In this document: positions 44,301 to 57,787 of the stretch, piece after piece
Layout of the letters: the number at the start of each line of letters is the position of its first letter
Position numbering within the stretch: position 1 is the stretch's first letter
Assembly (NCBI GenBank): GCA_036365145.1
Contig: JAEOAD010000029.1
Coordinates: 20,631,001 to 20,695,000, forward strand
DNA: 64,000 nt
Direction: 5' to 3'
From: Orientallactaga sibirica
Taxonomy: Eukaryota > Chordata > Mammalia > Rodentia > Dipodidae
The notes under the pieces: generated by a model
Seen by the model: only the letters and a program-made list of their open reading frames with translations
The model's database searches: none
Told to the model about the DNA's origin: nothing
Translations under genes and position numbers: made by a program

Positions 44301-47155
44301 CTAATTTGAAAATGGAAGGAGGCCATATGAAAAGACATGTCAGCAACTTCTAGGCTCAAGGCTTATATACAGCAAGATAATGAATGAAATTGTCAGACCT
44401 TCAGTTCCAGTCCGGAACATATTTCATGGCATGTGAGCTTCCAAGATCACTGAGTTCAGAAAACACCTGAGAAAGACATGAGGAAAACAACTGTATACTG
44501 TGCCCATCACTCAAGGTCTCTTCTTATTTGTGGCCTTTGCACTGAATCCAACAGACTCTGATGTCTGGGTGCCATATATCTCATTTCACCATAATCAAGA
44601 ACCTCATTTTCTCACTTTCCTCTTCTTCTCTAAAAGGATTAACTATAAATAAAATAAGGGCATTACACATAGAATCATGAGTGCTGAAAACAGAATAGCA
44701 AACACTTAATAAACATATGATCAAATAGATATTCATTATTTTAAATCTTATGGATGAAATAAAGCACCAACTGAAATTAAAAGTATGTACTGGACTGATA
44801 ATTTATGATATAGAATTGCTTCTTGAGCGTAAAGAAATGTGATATGTTAGGAGAATAAGAACTTCAAATCCAGATGTAAGATTTTCTTTCACACATATGT
44901 AAACATATTTTAATTACATAAAATGATATCTAAGTAAGTTTTTAGAGTTTTTGGTCATGTACAATGAAAGACTATCCCTGGTACATATGACACAGTCTTT
45001 CTAGAGGTCAATATGTAAGTGTTTATTCTAAGACTTAGTAATGTTCAAAATCTTTAATCTAAATATCAGATTCTGGGAATTCATCCTGAGCAAATAATAC
45101 CAATAGTGTGTACATGGATAGTATAAAAAAGTGTGTATCAAACTGTGATTCTTGCCAACAAAACATGAAAACATTAAGAATGCATGAAGAGAAGAAATCA
45201 TTTTTCCCAGAAATAATGACTCATTAATTCAAAATAATATAGTATAACTTTTAACAAAGAAGTGCTGGTCATTTATTTTTGTCTAAAATCTTTATCAAGA
45301 AAATATAGATGAGCATGCTAATGAAAAATATGTCATGAGAGTAGCTTCATGGGCATTGATTTTTACTTAGTGTATTTTATTTTGTAAATTACTAACAGTA
45401 AATATGCTTTACATTTAGAATTCATGAAAAAGATCTTAACAACATTATTCATTTAAAGTCAAACCCACTTTGGAATAAGGCAGTTATTACAAGATGTTTT
45501 ACATGTACAAAATATCATAACCTATACCTTCCAATGCAAATACTTAAACAATGCCTTTCATTCATACAATTCAATTTTAATATGCTGACCAATTACTAAA
45601 TTTTTATTCTTTTTTCCAGTATTTTGTCATGATAGAATAGGCCTTAATTCATTGATACTTTACTACTCTCATTATACTGTCAAAAGTATTATTTAATTCC
45701 ATTTTAATGGAATTATCAAAGTTAAGGTCTTTCCGTCCCATTCTGAACGCTCACACACTTAAATTAACCAAGGTTCACGCATAACAGATACTCATTCTTT
45801 TCCTAGTATATGACTGGGAAGTGTTTGCCAGCAGGCATTAAATTCTACCCCTTAAGGATTCCAGAGAGCTCTATAAATGTGTGAAAATTCCCTATATGTA
45901 TATTTTAAATGCAAATTTCTAGGACAATTTTATGAACAGCTGTAGAGTTCAAAAAAGTGCATATTTTAATCCACACTATCTATATGCAAAGTCACAGAAA
46001 ATATCAGATGTTATATGCTATAGCTTGTTTCAGTAGAGTATAACCATTTGTATTTATGGCACACAGTACCCCTCTTTCATAAGCACTTCCTAAACCCAAA
46101 GAGAAAACTTAGTTACCCTGCCATTACAAAAGAACCATCTTCAAAGTGAAATAGTGACTTCCCCTCACACATGAAGCCATAAGCTGCTTCAAGTAGAAGA
46201 AATTTAAAGCAGATAAACTGCAGACATTTTTAGAAGACTAGAATGAGCTAAAATTTCAAATAGGCACCAACAGAAGTGTAATTGGATAGCATACTGCAAA
46301 TCAGAACCCTGTCTGTTCAGTGCTGAAATGCCTATGAACAAGTCATTCAAATTTTTGAGATCTTAACAAAATCAAGAGAGGAATACAATTAGACTCCAAT
46401 ATTCATTTCTTCACCCTACCTGGACTGAGTAGAATCTTCTGGCTTCTAAGCCAGCCTTAACCAGTGAGTTAGGCATATCTTAATCACAAGCAAGAAAGGT
46501 AAAGGAGGAAGAGTGATAAGGAGGGAACATTCTCCTTCTTCCAAGTCAGCTGAGAAGTTACAGAAAACATGTGAAATTTTAATGCATTATTGCCAAGAAA
46601 AAGTAGCCATTCGCATACATCCTGGAGTTTCTTTTAGTAAATAACTCATATTTGATTGAATAATTACTAAACTAAGAAATATCTCACAAAATATGTATGA
46701 GAGTTTATAGGTCAGGTTTCTGTTAAAATAGGACCTGCTACCAAGAAGGGTATTTCAAGGGACAGCTGGGCAGTGGGGACCCAAAATGATACTCTCAAAT
46801 CTGTCATGAATCAAGATCTTCATGCAATGTTGAACTCCATGATAAAGAAGAAAACTAAGCAAATTCATGTAAAATGTGTAAGTGAGGCTCTTAATATAAT
46901 GTAGGTAGGCCCCAATCTTTCTAACTTCTTGGGGAACTTAGTGTTATGAGCACATATCTTAACAGACATTCATGTTACAATGTTATAGCAAGGATATATA
47001 AATATATATGCAATCTTGGCATCAGAGTAGACACTATTGTTCTAATGACCATTGCACATTAATCTTTTAAAATATATGACTATTTTCATAAAAAAGGAAA
47101 ATAAATAAATATGGTTACATGGCACCATGGAAACAATTATTATTTGTAAGAAATA
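44301..47155. other. Long unassigned AT-rich sequence
   Basis: The longest stretch without a recognised repeat. No exon, RNA gene or conserved motif seen. Confidence 0.45.
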
Positions 47156-47540
47156 ATAAGGAAGAGAAGGCCAGTGCAAGACAGGATGGGAGCAGTACCT
47201 TTCCCCAAACACCACTGTGAGTTAGAGCTGAGCTAGCGGTCATGCCCCAAAGGTAGAGCCATCCATGTGTGGCTTCCTGGGAGGACAAAGCACGTGCAAG
47301 AGAGTCTGGGAGCAGGGACCAACCTCACACCATTCTGAGCATTGTGAGAAGGTGCTGAGGTTGAAGCACTGGCTCAGACACTAAGAAAGCCAGGTGTCCC
47401 CAGGCCTTACTCAGAATTGACCAAAGGAACCACACTCAAAGAATACCCTGTTCAGACTCAAGTACACCGGCCCCAATCCAGTGGATAGTCTTGAACACCA
47501 CACTCACCTTGATCAAATTAGACCAGGCTACCCAAACAGA
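47156..47540 (+). repeat. GC-richer block with two imperfect units of about 120 bp, possibly L1 5' UTR
   Basis: gtgcaagacaggatgggagc (about 47174) and gtgcaagagagtctgggagc (about 47294) head two similar units, each followed by an acc...cac...tgag pattern. GC-rich duplicated units are typical of rodent L1 promoter monomers, but no ORF1 follows, so this is tentative. Confidence 0.35.
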
Positions 47541-48035
47541 CTAAAGAAGGGCAAATGAGCTGGGTATAAAGTTCTTCTCCTTACATACCATAAATGACTG
47601 AAATATGAAATATTACAGCAGTACACACCATTTTATGATGAGAGAAAGGATGTGTTCAAGTCAAAAGTAAAACAGAAAATGTGTCTCACCAGGCAAGCAG
47701 TACCCTAAGTACAAGAATCGCCTTCAAGTTCAGCTGTGCATTGTTAGTGAACAATGGGTTATAATTCCCTTGGAAGATCAAGGGAATGTACAAGACAGGA
47801 TGAGAAAATTTATGACAGGTGAAATATAAGGCAGAGCATTGTTAGTTATAGGCATTATGCTATATTATAGGGTCCAGGACTTATTTACCTTTTATCTCTT
47901 AAATTTTGTAGCCTTTAGTGATCATCTCACTACTTACCACACCCAACACTTAGCATTGCCATTCTACCGTCTGTTCCTATAACTTTAACTATTTTATGTT
48001 TCATATATATGTGAAATTATACTATATCTGTACTT
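47541..48035. other. Unassigned sequence
   Basis: Possibly a degraded L1 piece (tgaccatctcactact-like text near 47920), not resolved. Confidence 0.35.
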
Positions 48036-48037
48036 TT

Positions 48038-48246
48038 AAAAAAGATTTTATTTTTGTTTATTTAATTGAGACAGAGAAGGAGAGAGAGAGTGAAAATGGG
48101 CATACCAGGGCCTCTAGCCACTGCAAACAAATTCCAGACACATGTGCCACCATGTGTATCTGGCTTACGTGGGACCTGGAGAATCGAACCTCAGTCCTTA
48201 GGTTTCATAGGCATGTGCCTTAACTGCTAAGCCATCTCTCCATCCC
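48038..48246 (-). mobile_element. Dip-type SINE, antisense
   Basis: attttatttttgtttattta, GA-rich run, gcataccagggcctctagcc, and head tgctaagccatctctccatc. An imperfect TSD (ctatatctgtactttt / ctatattttcacttttt). Confidence 0.9.
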
Positions 48247-48329
48247 TATATTTTCACTTTTTGACTGCCTTATTTTATTTGGTATAATGCTTTTTACTTG
48301 CTTTAATGCCAGTCGTGTCAAGATTTCTT

Positions 48330-48501
48330 TTTTGTTGTTGTTTTGTTTTGTTTTGTTTTTGTTTTTCGAGGCAGGGACTCACTCTAGCCCAGGCTGACCC
48401 AGAATTCACTATGTAGTATCAGGGTAACCTCAAACTCACAGCAATCCTCCTACCTCTGCCTCCTGAGTGCTGGGATTAAAGGTGTGCACCACCACATCCC
48501 A
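48330..48501 (-). mobile_element. B1 SINE, antisense
   Basis: (TTTTG)n tail, tcgaggcagggactcactct, gtagtatcagggtaacctca, gtgctgggattaaaggtgtg. Confidence 0.92.
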
Positions 48502-48512
48502 CTAAGATTTTT

Positions 48513-48569
48513 TTTTTTAAATATTTTTATTTATTTATTTGAGAGAGAGAGAGATACAGAAATAGGCAG

Positions 48570-48605
<36 letters not shown>

Positions 48606-48759
48606 GGCACGCCAGGGCCTCTAGCCACTGCAAACGAACTCCAGATGCATGCGCCCCCTTATGCATCTGGCTTACGTGGGTCCTGGAGAATCAAGCCTCG
48701 AACCGGGATCCTTAGGCTTCACAGGCAAGCGTTTAACCACTAAGCCATCTCTCCAGCCC
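48513..48759 (-). mobile_element. Dip-type SINE, antisense
   Basis: atttttatttatttatttga, (GA)n, cacgccagggcctctagcca, head ccactaagccatctctccag. An exact 15-bp TSD, cccactaagattttt, lies at 48498-48512 and 48760-48774; it includes the last bases of the neighbouring B1, so this Dip is younger than that B1. Confidence 0.93.
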
Positions 48760-48784
48760 CCCACTAAGATTTTTAATTTTCACA

Positions 48785-48972
48785 GGTTAAGGTGCTTGCC
48801 TGAAAAGCCTAATGACCCAGGTTTGATTTCCCAAGACCCACATAAAGCCAGATGCACAAAGTGGCACATGAATCTGGAATTTGTTTGCAGTGGCTAGAGG
48901 TCCTGGTGTGTGCATTCTCACTGTCTCTCTTCTCGCTATCTCCCTTTGCTTGCAAATAAATTAATTAATTAA
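48785..48972 (+). mobile_element. Dip-type SINE, lacking its first bases
   Basis: ggttaaggtgcttgcctgaa, cataaagccagatgcacaaa, gcagtggctagaggtcctgg, CT-rich run, AAATAAATTAATTAATTAAG tail. The head before ggttaagg is missing. Confidence 0.88.
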
Positions 48973-50888
48973 GTTTAAAAAATCTAAAAAGCATTTACAA
49001 AGGAGAAAATTGCAGTGTAGATCTGTATAGAAAATTTTGATTTTGCAAAATTTTGATATAGTATTCACTGTGATCTGAGCTGTTGAAGCTTTCTTTAATA
49101 AAATTCAGCTCCACTCAAGTTAATATATGAACATTTCAGGTGGTTAGAATGGTTTTGAAAACCTGGATATTTCTTTTCAGAGAACCTGTACTTTCTCAGA
49201 AGTTTTAAATTTCCCTGAATTTCAGGTTCTGTATAAGGAGAAAGGGTACATAATCAGAGTTTATAGTTTAATTAGGAAATGCACTTTAAATTTCCCATGT
49301 TCACTCTATTTGCCTGTTTTCCTGGGTATGGAATTTGTCCTTGAAGAAATACAAAGTCCATGTTTATCATTCATATTTACTTGGAGATGAAGTATGAAGA
49401 GTTTTAATGTTAGAGAACTTTCCACCAAGTTTTTATGAGCAAGGGAAACGAGGATATGAAATTGAGTTGTAACCTTACCTATAAAGTTGGTTGTGGCAAA
49501 CGCTATTATGCTGGAATTCTGTTATATCAGTGGTTTTATTTCCACATTCTGTGCTGTATATTAAACTTACCTTTCTCATTGTGCTTATCTCTTAATGGAA
49601 AATAGTTTCAGAGTGTCCTAGATGTTAATAGCAAAAGTTTACAGAAATTCTTCCTTTCCCAGGGAGATGTGGTAAAATTAGTTTCATTACCATGAGATTT
49701 TGCTCATTTAGAAATTGTTGGAATGGTGGGTAGTAGTAGTATTTGTACTATCAGCTTCAAATCTTCCTTCCCTAGTGGTGCTGGTAGAATTTCAATTGTA
49801 GAGGCTTCTTGTTGGAGAAATGTTTCATCTGGAAATCCCTTCATTTTTTGTGTGTGTTTAGTTGAATAGCAGCCCTGCTGCTGTTGCTTTGAGTGGAAAG
49901 GGCAGATAGGAGAGAGCTGGATCCAGGGCACCTGGGGCCTGAGGATGAGCTAGGATGAGCGTGACCTGCTCACTTCTTTCAACACTCTACTCTCTTTTAT
50001 TTTATTCTAGTGGGGATGATAATTTTTGTCTCAGTGACAAAATCTTGTGTTTAATCTACATGATGCAAACAGGAGAACAATGTTCCTCTGGAATTATCTC
50101 AACTACTGAAGAACATCCCACTGTCTCCTCTTAGGCCAAGTGTTTTCAACTTGTCAAAGATGCTCTTTGAAGAACAGTCTTCCTTAAGCACCTTTTTCAT
50201 TAAAATTATATAATTAAGTTATATAACTTGAAAACTGGAATTCTTTTATTATGGGACACTTGGAGTGTATTGAAATGATAAAAATATTTAAATGTGTATT
50301 TTAAAAAAGTAAGGACATATGCTACAGTCTATCTTTCTGTGGCTTAAGTTTATTTAAACACATTATATGGGCAAGGAAAAAGTTATTTTGTGAATTAACA
50401 TTTCAGGAAGTAAACAACTGAATGTACTACTACAAAGCCAAAGACATGGAAATTACAAAATCTCTTAACATGTAACAGGGTAATTGATACAGAAACAGAA
50501 CTCAACAATTTTAAATGAGAGCAAAATGTTAACTACATTAAGGTGGACAGTTAAAAAAAAATAACTTTAAACTTTTTGGTTTAGAATTACCTTTGAAGAG
50601 CAAGTGTTTCGCCCTCATTATCAATGCTAGCTAAGGGGTGAATTGATGATCTAAAGAATCAGCAGTGAATTACAGTTATCTTAGAAATTCATTGTAAAAT
50701 GCTGAAGCAGAAGTGGCAATCAGACAAGAAGGTGGGTAAGAGTGGGAAGCACCTCAATGTTCAGTTCTGCTGAAAGAGAAGGAAAAACACATGGAGAGGC
50801 AAGAGTAGATGCTCAGATTGCTGAAATTCACATTAGCTTTTCTTCCAAGGTTTATTTGACTTTTTCTTATCTTAGTTACTTACACTTT
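48973..50888. other. Unassigned sequence
   Basis: About 1.9 kb of AT-rich sequence without a recognised gene or repeat. Confidence 0.45.
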
Positions 50889-50889
50889 G

Positions 50890-50985
50890 CCCTGGACTTG
50901 GCTGACTTCATTTTGATACCTCCTGTTTCAGCCTCCTGAGTGCTGGGATTACAGATAGGAACCACTGTGCCCAGCTACAGTATCT
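50890..50985 (-). mobile_element. B1-like relic, antisense
   Basis: gcctcctgagtgctgggatt then acagataggaaccactgtgc is the antisense 5' half of a B1/7SL-type repeat, old. Confidence 0.6.
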
Positions 50986-51009
50986 GTTTGAAATGATAAT
51001 GCTGACCTG

Positions 51010-51275
51010 TATTTGCAAGAAGGTTTTTTTCTAAAAGTGGATCCAACTCAAGATAATTATACTAAATGAAGTAAGTCAGACTCAGAAAGACCAATGCCAC
51101 ATGTTTCTCTCATTTGTGAATCCTACATTATATATAGATAAATAAAATTATATATGACATGAAGGTAGAAACTGTCTAGGGATAACCAGAGGGTACATCA
51201 GAAGTTGGGAGAGAAGAGAAAGAAAACACAGGGGACAAAGTCAAAGTGCATTATATGTTTGTATGAAAATGTCCA
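51010..51275 (+). mobile_element. Old L1 3' end, sense
   Basis: gtaagtcagactcagaaaga, ccacatgtttctctcatttg, tgaatcctacattatatata, then cagagggtacatcagaagtt, in the order of a sense old L1 ORF2 end and 3' UTR. Confidence 0.7.
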
Positions 51276-51280
51276 TAAGA

Positions 51281-51475
51281 GGGGATGGAGAGATGCTTAG
51301 CAGTTAAGGCAATTGTCTGAAAAGTCAGAGGACCCAGGTTCTATTCCCCAGTACCCACATAAAACCAGATGCACAAGGTGGCACATTCATCTGGAGTATA
51401 TATGCAGTGGCTGGAGGCTCTGGTGTGCCCATTCTCTCTCTTTCAAATAAATGAATAAATAAATATTTAAAAAAG
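51281..51475 (+). mobile_element. Dip-type SINE
   Basis: ggggatggagagatgcttag, cataaaaccagatgcacaag, gcagtggctggaggctctgg, CT run, AAATAAATGAATAAATAAAT tail. An imperfect TSD (gaaaatgtccataaga / gaaaatcttcatatgg). Confidence 0.9.
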
Positions 51476-51832
51476 AAAATCTTCATATGGAAACCAGTAC
51501 TAGGCACAATGAATGTGTGTCAATTAAAATTTCATTTCAATGGCATGGACTAAATCATGCAATGTAACAATATGTAACATCTGTTTGGTATCTACTATGT
51601 GCCAGGGGATGTTTGTTAATTTACTATGATAAATTATGCCCAGACAACTAAGATATCAGCATTACCATCATTTCTGTTTGTACATTACAAAGGCAAGGCA
51701 CATGAAAATAAAACATTTTTTGTGAGGTTATGTCATGGAGTCCAGTGTTGCACAAGTAAGATCATCGACTCATGGAATGGGAGGCAAAGTTTTATTGGGT
51801 AAGGAAGAAAGAAAATTTTTATGTATATTATA
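51476..51832. other. Unassigned sequence
   Basis: No recognised gene or repeat. Confidence 0.4.
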
Positions 51833-52062
51833 TAAAATTTATTATATATTATTATATAATAGTATATAATAAAATCATATATATATAATATATATATTAT
51901 ATATTATATAATATATATAATAATTTTATATATAATGTAATATATATTATATATTATATTATATATGTTATATATTATTATATTATATATTATATTATAT
52001 TATATTATATTATATATTTTATATATTCTTATATTATATTATTATTATATATTATATTATTC
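51833..52062. repeat. 230-bp AT-only low-complexity tract
   Basis: Almost entirely TATAT/ATTAT units, with only a few G or C interruptions (for example tatatgttat, attctta). It contains many self-complementary segments. Confidence 0.95.
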
Positions 52063-52109
52063 CCACCAAGCTACCCTGAAAGCAATACACTTAATGTTCA
52101 AATTCACAT

Positions 52110-52560
52110 ATTAATGCTACTCTCATTTCTGGTTAGAGAAGCTTCTCTTTTCAGATGGTGATGACCACTGGGATGACCCAAAGGCAACATAGTGCTGAGA
52201 AGAAGGGATGGAGGAGTTCTCAGCACTGAAACACCTCTGTCACACCCTCCAAGGCTCAGGGACCATTGTGGAAGAGGGGGCAGATAGAATGGAAGAGCCA
52301 AAGGAACGGTATGACTTCTTACAATGCAACTGCCCAGACAGAAATTGGCCTCGATATCCATGACCTTGCAGTGCCTAGCAATATCTTCGCAAGACCCTCA
52401 TAATAGAAGAAAAAGATGATGGCATCAAATTAAAAGAGAGACTAATGGAGAGAGGGAGGGGATACGATGGAGATTGGAGTTCTAAAGTGGAATGGGGAGA
52501 GGGGAGGGAAATATCATGCGTTTTTTGTATGTAAGTATAGAAGTTTTCAATTAAAAAGAA
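52110..52560 (+). mobile_element. L1 3' UTR, sense
   Basis: The same 3'-UTR lineage as 17190-17642: gtgatgaccactgggatgac, gtgctgagaagaagggatgg, ccattgtggaagagggggca, gaccctcataatagaagaaa, a GGA-rich block and an A-rich tail. 5'-truncated; the AT tract lies just upstream. Confidence 0.85.
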
Positions 52561-52574
52561 AAGAAAAAAGAAAG

Positions 52575-53485
52575 AAAGGAAAAAAGGGATACACCCAGAT
52601 TTCAGGTTCTCAGGATGCAGCGCAGAACTGTTGGGAGGGTCAGTTTTTATTGGAAAAACTACAAAATGTTTATTGCAAAAATAGGATGGGAGTTAAGCCA
52701 TAAATCACAACTTACATTCTTAGAAGTTTATGGGGAAGAATAAACAGAACAAACTTGTGAACAGGTCTGTTGGTCAGTTACAGGACGCACCTGGGGGATG
52801 TTAGGTAGGCCTGGAGACCAAGATTCTACAAATATCTGATTATCTGCCTTTAAGGATTTTGCTCAACAATGTAGGCCCAGGGTAATGCTATTCAGACCAG
52901 CAGAGCATCCTGTTTATCTACTATCCCACCTGCTCAAGCAAGTGTTTCATTTTATTATTTTATGGGCTAACATTTTGCTCTTTTTTTAGTTACACAGTAG
53001 TAAATGGAAGTCAGGTGATGGGTAGTTTAAAGGGGAGTCATATTTAAACAATATTATTTTTTAAAGTATTCTGATCACAATCCTCACCTATTACCTTTTG
53101 TTTTTATTCCACTTTCCCCCTTTGCCATTGAAGTATTATATTCCCTTCTGTATTTTGATATCATTTTTTGTGCCCTCCTGAATCATCGTAACGCAATGTT
53201 GATGGGTCCAATGTTATGCAGGTTTTGTGCAGTTAAGAACAGCTCTAGTGAGTTCATGACTGCAAAAGCCTCTTCTTGTCTAGGTACCACTCCAAATCAG
53301 TCCTCTCTGTGCTCTGGCTCTTACCATCCTCTCTTTTACAGTGTTTGGGAGCCTTGACGTGTCTGATGGAGATGGACCATTTAGAGCTTAACACTCAACA
53401 GCCATTTAGTCTCAGCATTTTCATTAGTTTTAAATCTCCTTAGTCATCTGCGAGAGAAGCTTCTGTGACCAAAGGCGAGGGCAGC
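52575..53485. other. Unassigned sequence
   Basis: No recognised gene or repeat. Confidence 0.4.
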
Positions 53486-53489
53486 ATGG

Positions 53490-55075
53490 ACATAAACACA
53501 ATGTTTAGAGGGCAATTTGATGGGCATAGCATATACATTTAGCCAAAAAGAAAGGGAAAATTTTCTTTTAAAATCCATGACCTTCCCAACAATGGACTTT
53601 TGACACAGTTTTCAGTGCGAAGCATGAATTCTCTCCTATTTGAGCAGGCCCAAAATCCAATCAGAGAACAGTTGGTTATCCCTCTAACAGTCCTGCCATT
53701 GTAATCATTGGGCACATTTTGCCTGGGTGATCAGTTGTACAGCTTGCAGGGTTCACTGCTAAACAAGACTTTTGATGATTCCTCATTCCCCCATCTTCAT
53801 AGCACTTTCTAGCACTATGGCCATATCCCACAGGAAAGCAGCTTCTAGATTACCACCACCTAAGACCCCTGCAGCCAACACATGCCATGTCTTCAGCAAA
53901 AGGGGCTTATCATCTAGTTCTAGTGGGCAATCAAGAGCATTAGAAACAGCATGTATTGTTTTGGGAGCCTCAGGTTTTCTCCATGACCAACATTCCCAGT
54001 GAGATAGCCCACCTCTGGCGCTTGGGGTTTCTTGTAACAACCTATGGCTTCTGAGGGCAGTATTATACAAACCCTGTCAGTGCAACTGCTCAAATTATTT
54101 TTTAACACATATTTTTAATTAGCTAATAAAGTATTAGGTTTCAACAGCTTTAGTTTGGGTTAAGACTCCTCCCACCCCTTCTTATCTCTCTGTGATCCCA
54201 CATAAACCTTTTTTTTTTGCCTCAGTATTTTCTTTTCTTCTTGCATATTTATTCTCTCCTCTCCTAATTCCTCCTTGTTTTTCTCCCTCAAGGCTCTTTT
54301 TTATCTTTCTGGTCTCTACAGACTCTTACAACAACTTACATACAAATCTACAAATTTGAAGTTAGGATCCTCATATGAGAGAGAAAGTAGCATTTTTTTG
54401 AGCATGGATTACCTCAATTAGTATACTATAAGATTCACTCATTTTACTGCAAATTTCAGTTTTCTTTACAACTGAATAAAACTCCATGGCATTTATGTAC
54501 CATGTCTTTATTAGCCATTTATCAGTTACTACGTATTTAGCCTGATTTCAGCCCTTGGCTATTGGGAATAGAACAGCAATAAACATGGATGAACAAGTAT
54601 ACACAAAGTGTGAAGTTCTTAGGATATGCCCAGGAGAGGGATACATGGGTCATGTGGTAGATCTATGTTTAGATTTTTGAGGAATGTCCACACTGATATC
54701 CAGTATCCAATATCCAATATCCATAATGGCTGCACCAGCTTCTTGTCCCTCAACAAGGAATAAAGATCACTCTTTCCTACATCCTTACCAGTATTTGTTA
54801 TTTTTTTTTTATGCTAGACATTCTGGCCAGAGGAAGATGGAATTTCAGGTAATTTTAACTTATATTTACCTTATGGCTAAAGATGTTGAACACTTTCAAA
54901 TATTTACTGAACACCCGTGTTTCTTCTTTTGAGAACTCTGTTCAGATCCATAGCCCATGTTTTGACTTAGGTTTCTAATATTTTATTGCTTAGATTTTGA
55001 GGTTTTTGTATGATATGGACATTATATATAATATTATTTCTTATCATGGACAATGTCACTCACATTGTGATAATC
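53490..55075 (-). mobile_element. L1, antisense (3' UTR then ORF2 end)
   Basis: A 3'-UTR module at 53490-54110 (gcatagcatatacatttagc, acagttttcagtgcgaagca, tgttttgggagcctcaggtt). It is followed by antisense ORF2: actgaataaaactccatggc, accatgtctttattagccat, gaggaatgtccacactgata. No functional frame. Confidence 0.75.
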
Positions 55076-55079
55076 TCAT

Positions 55080-55440
55080 GAAAATTTTAACAGAGTGAAC
55101 GTATTTTATCTCAGATACTAAATTACCAATATTAAGGTGGACAGCATCAATTCTCTGAGGTAACCTCACCTTAAAGTGTCTCTTGATCACTCAGTACTGA
55201 AAGACTATGTGCAGTCAGTCAGTCATTCCATATTGTAAAAAGAAGGGTACTTAATTACTTATATCCATTAGGTCATACCTAATATATTGCAATGTGTAGA
55301 AATCACTTGCATATTAGTTTGATTTTGGCCATAATTGGTAATGTCAACTCATATAAGCAAAGATATAGATATACAAAAAGGAATAAGAAATTTAAAAATT
55401 ATTTTAAAATCAGAATTTTCTTTATTTTTTAGCATATGTT
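55080..55440. other. Unassigned sequence
   Basis: AT-rich; probably part of an old L1 but not resolved. Confidence 0.35.
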
Positions 55441-55444
55441 AGCA

Positions 55445-56995
55445 GTATAAGTCAAAGGGTTTAATTATGACATTTTCATATAGTAATAAGAAGCACTGAG
55501 ATTATATTTACTCTGATTACCCTCTCTTATCCCTCTCCTTCTTTACCACTTTATTAAAATCTCTGTCATACTTCAATATACATGTTATTTTCAGAATTTA
55601 AATATAAGATAAAATATGTGATGCTTATCTTTCTCAATCTAGTTTATTTTGCTTAACCTTATGATCTCTAGTTCCATCTATTTTCCTGAAAAGAACACAA
55701 ATTTGTCTTTGTTTATGACTAAATAGTACTTGAGTGTATATATATGGCCTGATTCCATAATGTAGTTACTGTCAAGAGTTCAATAATATGGGTATGGAGA
55801 TATGGTTACTGTATAATGTTGAATTTGATCCCTCCAAATATATACTTAGAACTGTTATGGCTAGATTATATTACTGTTTTAATCTTAGATTAACACCATA
55901 TTGATTTCCATTATAGTTAGACTAACATATTCTTTTTTATTTTATTGATTTATTTTTTGCAGGGGGTGGGAGAAAATGGTCATGCCAGGCCCTCCAGCCA
56001 CCACACATGAATTCCAGATGCTTGTGCCACTGTGTGCATATGGCTTTACATGGGTACTGGGGAATTGAACCCATGTTGTAGGTTTTACAGGAAAGTACCT
56101 TAAATGCTGAGCAATCCTTCTAGCCCTTACTTACATTCTTAATATCAGGGTATAAGGCTTCCTTTATACCCATATGCATGACTAGCCTTCATTGTTTATT
56201 GTTTATATAATGTTAGCTATTCTGACTGGGTGCCTTTAATGCAGTTTTAATTTAATTGCACTTTTTGCCATGTTGAAGTTTTTCATGCATTTATTGGACA
56301 TTTGTATTCCTTCTCTTAATAAATATCTATTCAGTTCATTTGCTCATTTATGGGCTGGATTATTTGCTGTTAAGGTGGTTATATTTTTGAATTTGTTATA
56401 TATTTTGCAGTTACTGTACTGTTGGATGAATAATTGTCAAATATTTTTCTCATTTTGTGGGCTGTGTCTTCACTTTGTTATTTGTTTCCTTTGCAATATA
56501 GAAGCTCTTTTAATATGATGAAATCTCATTGGTCATTTTTTCTCTTATTTCCTGAGCTATTAGAGCTACCTATTCTGAAAATCTTACATCTATATTGTTT
56601 TCTTTGGAGACATGGGCTTGATATCTAGCCCATGCAGACATCCCTGCTCCCCACTCATCGCTGCTAAGATTCATGCATATACCACTATTTCTGACTCATA
56701 TGCCTACATTTTGCAGTATTTCACCTATGTTTTCCTCGAGTACTATCAAGGTTCATATTTACAATAAGACCTTGGATCTGTTTTGAGTTGGTTTTTGTAT
56801 GGAGACTTCTACATGTAAATATGCAATATTTACATTACTAATTTTTATCCCTTTCCTTTAAAAATTAATTAATTGTGAACTTTACTATATGAACATATTG
56901 GCCATATTCCATCAGATTATTTTCTTATGTCCCCAATCTCCTGGCCCCATTCCATGAAGGGTCATACTCAGTGAATTTATCAATATTCACTGTAC
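55445..56995 (-). mobile_element. Old L1, antisense, interrupted by a Dip
   Basis: Antisense old-L1 text: ctcaatctagtttattttgc, ctctagttccatctattttc; after the SINE, tttgctcatttatgggctgg, attgtcaaatatttttctca and gatgaaatctcattggtcat. Non-coding. Confidence 0.75.
55933..56126 (-). mobile_element. Dip-type SINE, antisense, degraded tail
   Basis: tttattttattgatttattt, catgccaggccctccagcca, ggggaattgaacccatgttg, head tgctgagcaatccttctagc. Its GA-rich part is reduced. An approximate TSD (actaacatattctttt / acttacattcttaata). Confidence 0.85.
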
Positions 56996-57787
56996 GGTCA
57001 GTCTCTTGTAGGGTGCCAATGCCTCAGAGTACACCTTCCTACCATATGGCTCTTATCTTTTTTTAATGTCTCTTCTCCCACCATGTTCCCTGAGCATTGG
57101 AGAGAGTGTTAAAAGTCTCTTCTATTTTTGAACTCATCAGAGCCTCCAATTTTTTGCTTTGATCAGGATTGAGTCTCCTCAGTGTCTATCACCCTCTTCC
57201 TGGAGGAGGTTCACAGGACAACAGGGAGAGAAGAATACATATTTAGTCTTTTATGTTTCCTGGGCCCTGGCAGATATGATGGTGATGACTTGTCTCCTGT
57301 TAGGTAGTCAGCTTTCTTTTTGTGTTAATACTCATGTGTCTTTATTTCCCCTATGTTTTCTGCCATCAGGTAAAAAGATGATTATCCAAAAATGAGTGGC
57401 ATGGGCCAAAGGGAATAAGCATAGATATTTAGAAGAATTTTGATGCACATAACCTCTCATTTTAACCAGATAACATAACAGTAGGAACTTCCCTCTGCAG
57501 CATAGCCCTTCAAGCTATAGGCTGCTCAATTGATTGTCAGTACCAAGTATGAATTCTTTCCCACTGAATGAATCTCATATACAATCACACAGCAGTTAAT
57601 CACCCCCACAGCCTGTGTGCCATGATTGCATATGTGTGTAAATATATTACTTGCCTGGTTGATTCTGTAGTTTGTAGAATCCCCTGCTTGATAACACTGT
57701 TGGTGACTTTTATCCCCAGAAAAAAAAATGCATAGCTCCTTGCAGCACTATGACAACTATAATTCATGGAAGAATAAGGAGAATGTT

